DNA of 32,986 nucleotides from positions 14,388-47,373 of the forward strand of contig NZ_MSLS01000037.1 in assembly GCF_001940785.1 (NCBI RefSeq). Direction: 5' to 3'. Both the position numbers and the translations under genes were made by a program. Below, in pieces: positions 32,401 through 32,986 of this stretch (positions are counted from its first letter, which is position 1; the number at the start of each line of letters is the position of its first letter). This DNA comes from Bacillus sp. MRMR6 (GTDB taxonomy: Bacteria > Bacillota > Bacilli > Bacillales > Cytobacillaceae). The notes under the pieces are model-generated. The model was not told the origin of the DNA and did no database searches. It saw nothing but the letters and a program-made list of their open reading frames with translations.

Positions 32401-32889
32401 GCCTCTGTTGGCCTGCCCCGAGCTTCCCGCCAAGGCCGACAGCATCGGTACGGACATGCCCTGCCTCAACCCCTCAACGCCGTTGATTACCGGCGCCACC
32501 TCATAGATGGAAGTTATGAGGCCATCCGGATCGGTGTAGTTAGACGGTGTGATGTTTTCTTTCACAATGCCTGGGTTTGTCTCGTAGTTGCTCTCGGGCT
32601 GTACATCCCGAGGCGTGATGGTGGTAATCTTCACAAAGTCCGCGTCACCATCTTTACGGTAGACATTCCATGAGAGTCCATCGGGCTCGTCTCCCAGGAA
32701 GCGCCAGCTAAGGAATATGCCGTCTTGGACCTGGGCGGCAACCAAGCCACGTGTCAAGTACTCCATCGGACGCAGACTAGGTGCCGCGTCATTGGCCGCT
32801 GCCGGGGCAGGGACGCTGAAGACGACCAGTGATAGGCACATGGCCAGCACTAGGGAGAGAGTTACGATTTTGTGCAGTGTCTTTCGCAA
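29464..32889 (-). CDS. Secreted rhamnogalacturonan lyase (PL11) with FnIII domain
   Basis: A 1141-residue secreted enzyme. Residues 1-33 are a signal peptide (MRKTLHKIVTLSLVLAMCLS, then an alanine-rich stretch). Then the PL11 rhamnogalacturonan endolyase region, which shows RGLVAAQVQDGIFLSWRFLG, GLSWNVYRKDG and repeated calcium-type DFDGDGEYEI, DFDNDGKAEL and DLDGDGRDEI motifs. An FnIII domain spans about 992-1070, and a separate C-terminal part ends IRECYIIK. PL11 enzymes of the YesW type are about 620 residues; this one is much longer, with inserts in the lyase region. TTG start at 32889 after GGAGG. The gene is visibly much richer in GC than the rest of the window, so it was probably acquired, perhaps from a Paenibacillus-like donor. 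Expected role: cutting pectin backbone outside the cell. Confidence 0.9.
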   Translation of the reverse strand: MRKTLHKIVTLSLVLAMCLSLVVFSVPAPAAANDAAPSLRPMEYLTRGLVAAQVQDGIFLSWRFLGDEPDGLSWNVYRKDGDADFVKITTITPRDVQPESNYETNPGIVKENITPSNYTDPDGLITSIYEVAPVINGVEGLRQGMSVPMLSALAGSSGQANRGAVQYIPMKPAPEPVPLAHFTYRGHRFGPDTNLNTANMVIPGSSGEHWYIVDMDLLRDFREPHDNKTPVSNTDLSGWIDKLNEYNHETWQPSNSLGADGIISNDLYAELEAKFIKYVEELDSGTKLPYAKTSTGAIHTSQSSTYATHDMTVGDFDGDGEYEIVVKWRSTQTDPMYSEPIFNGRSTTTAPEYIDVYKLDGTLLFRVDMGYNVKSSNDHENTLFAQDFDNDGKAELMLKTGIGTRIGNWDEESQSVIYPDTLNTVVGGEDGLNATTDKFKEYFVTGNEQALDTYWALLNSFTISYRSPVAGGGNDGVNNPDVKRWIKTYHVGPIGPAKDDLEFFSAFKWDNDAGKGVLVDSAKYPFPYEGSVDGENWAMTPATQRGNYSYLAFPGPGAGSSSSDYKAQIMAQKEAYWLENPWKEAVWGDAQGNRANRYLGVVAALDAVNNYAVSQRGYYARTTFAAFNIVDGKVNLQASFDSDDPQYWALGGTAYDYRNRGNHFTDSADLDGDGRDEIVMKAMVLGLNADKTMILPKVLNGDIMPTIEGQNSIPPVANEFEFATDAVRNNPLNVWAPLRHGDRSALLPVNKDNNIRMWSGSEEHLLDDIRNGRHYGWIPGVEAHDPLKGKRLNEQGEIIYENSLIYGVYSGRDNEGAVAGNFSNRWPGVQGHSDNGARSMITGELLNGGNNLGSGQYAIWFGGGLTAMAVSGSNISTVDDLTFAYSRYLTTGFTSTGSKSTPTLKADMFGDWREELILRASNNRLAIVTTLSPTEYGIRTLMHDPMYRNGVANKNTGYDQVGFASFYLGDEAELPSMRTDIAVPTMAPNAQSQMSVLSVTANAINIEWSQVSGATDFTLYRDGVKIGEFTGTSYLDKGLEQGTKYSYTVIPSDDMNTGVESLPLDVTTKTASVKASVEKLKGNLNGLTIKVTENDLDGTPTYYTKSYSINNNAAGTYMVGPYEVYVDTKGSTQIRECYIIK

Positions 32890-32986
32890 TTTGTTTCCTC
32901 CTTTAAATTATTCTCTGAATCTTCAATAATATTAAAATATTACGAATTAAATCTATTTTAGCGAAACTGTCGGGTCAAGCCTATAT

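Noticed and set aside
29434..32929. Several long plus-strand frames (up to 279 codons) across the lyase gene
   Set aside because: They are shadows of the GC-rich lyase gene on the other strand, where stop codons are rare.
1..32986. CRISPR array, rRNA operon, insertion sequence or transposase
   Set aside because: None of the repeats is spaced like a CRISPR array, and no rRNA or transposase motif was seen on either strand.

Overview
The window is mostly AT-rich DNA with AGGAGG-type ribosome binding sites and frequent GTG/TTG starts. It looks like an endospore-forming Bacillaceae (Bacillus or a close genus). The best anchor is a near-textbook CwlC, the mother-cell-lysis amidase of Bacillus, at 27893-28654. 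A CgeB-type glycosyltransferase and several promoters resembling the sigma-K consensus (AC, 17 bp, CATAnnnT) also point to late mother-cell sporulation genes. I cannot name the species.

Layout. 454-5410 (minus) is a tight operon with an L-amino-sugar nucleotide pathway (C2-epimerase, 4,6-dehydratase/epimerase, RmlD-like reductase, a further SDR) followed by a GT4 glycosyltransferase. 5766-7458 holds a GT2 glycosyltransferase and a divergent sulfotransferase. 7577-9711 holds four small paralogous beta-rich proteins that resemble exosporium/spore-surface proteins: three in tandem and one divergent. 9957-19108 is a second glycosylation block: three GT4 enzymes, a basic 13-residue-repeat protein, a SAM methyltransferase, a methyltransferase-like/GT8-like fusion, a second sulfotransferase, a CgeB-like glycosyltransferase and an unknown partner. 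19283-23475 encodes a 14-cysteine surface-like protein, a 778-residue coiled-coil protein overlapped by a JAMM metalloprotease, and a small GCGCG protein. 23612-25631 has a SEC-C protein, a DUF1360 membrane protein and a UDP-sugar epimerase. 25978-27738 is a fused ATP sulfurylase-APS kinase (PAPS synthetase), followed by CwlC.

Working model (inference): the region builds and decorates a glycan on the spore surface. One locus carries sugar-nucleotide synthesis, at least seven glycosyltransferases, methylation, two different sulfotransferases and a dedicated PAPS synthetase, next to candidate structural proteins. A sulfated, methylated spore glycan or glycoprotein coat would be the unusual biology here.

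The right edge differs. After CwlC there is about 800 bp without a gene, containing a 3' half of a tRNA that looks like tRNA-Sec. Beyond it lies a visibly GC-rich 1141-residue secreted rhamnogalacturonan lyase (PL11), probably acquired separately.
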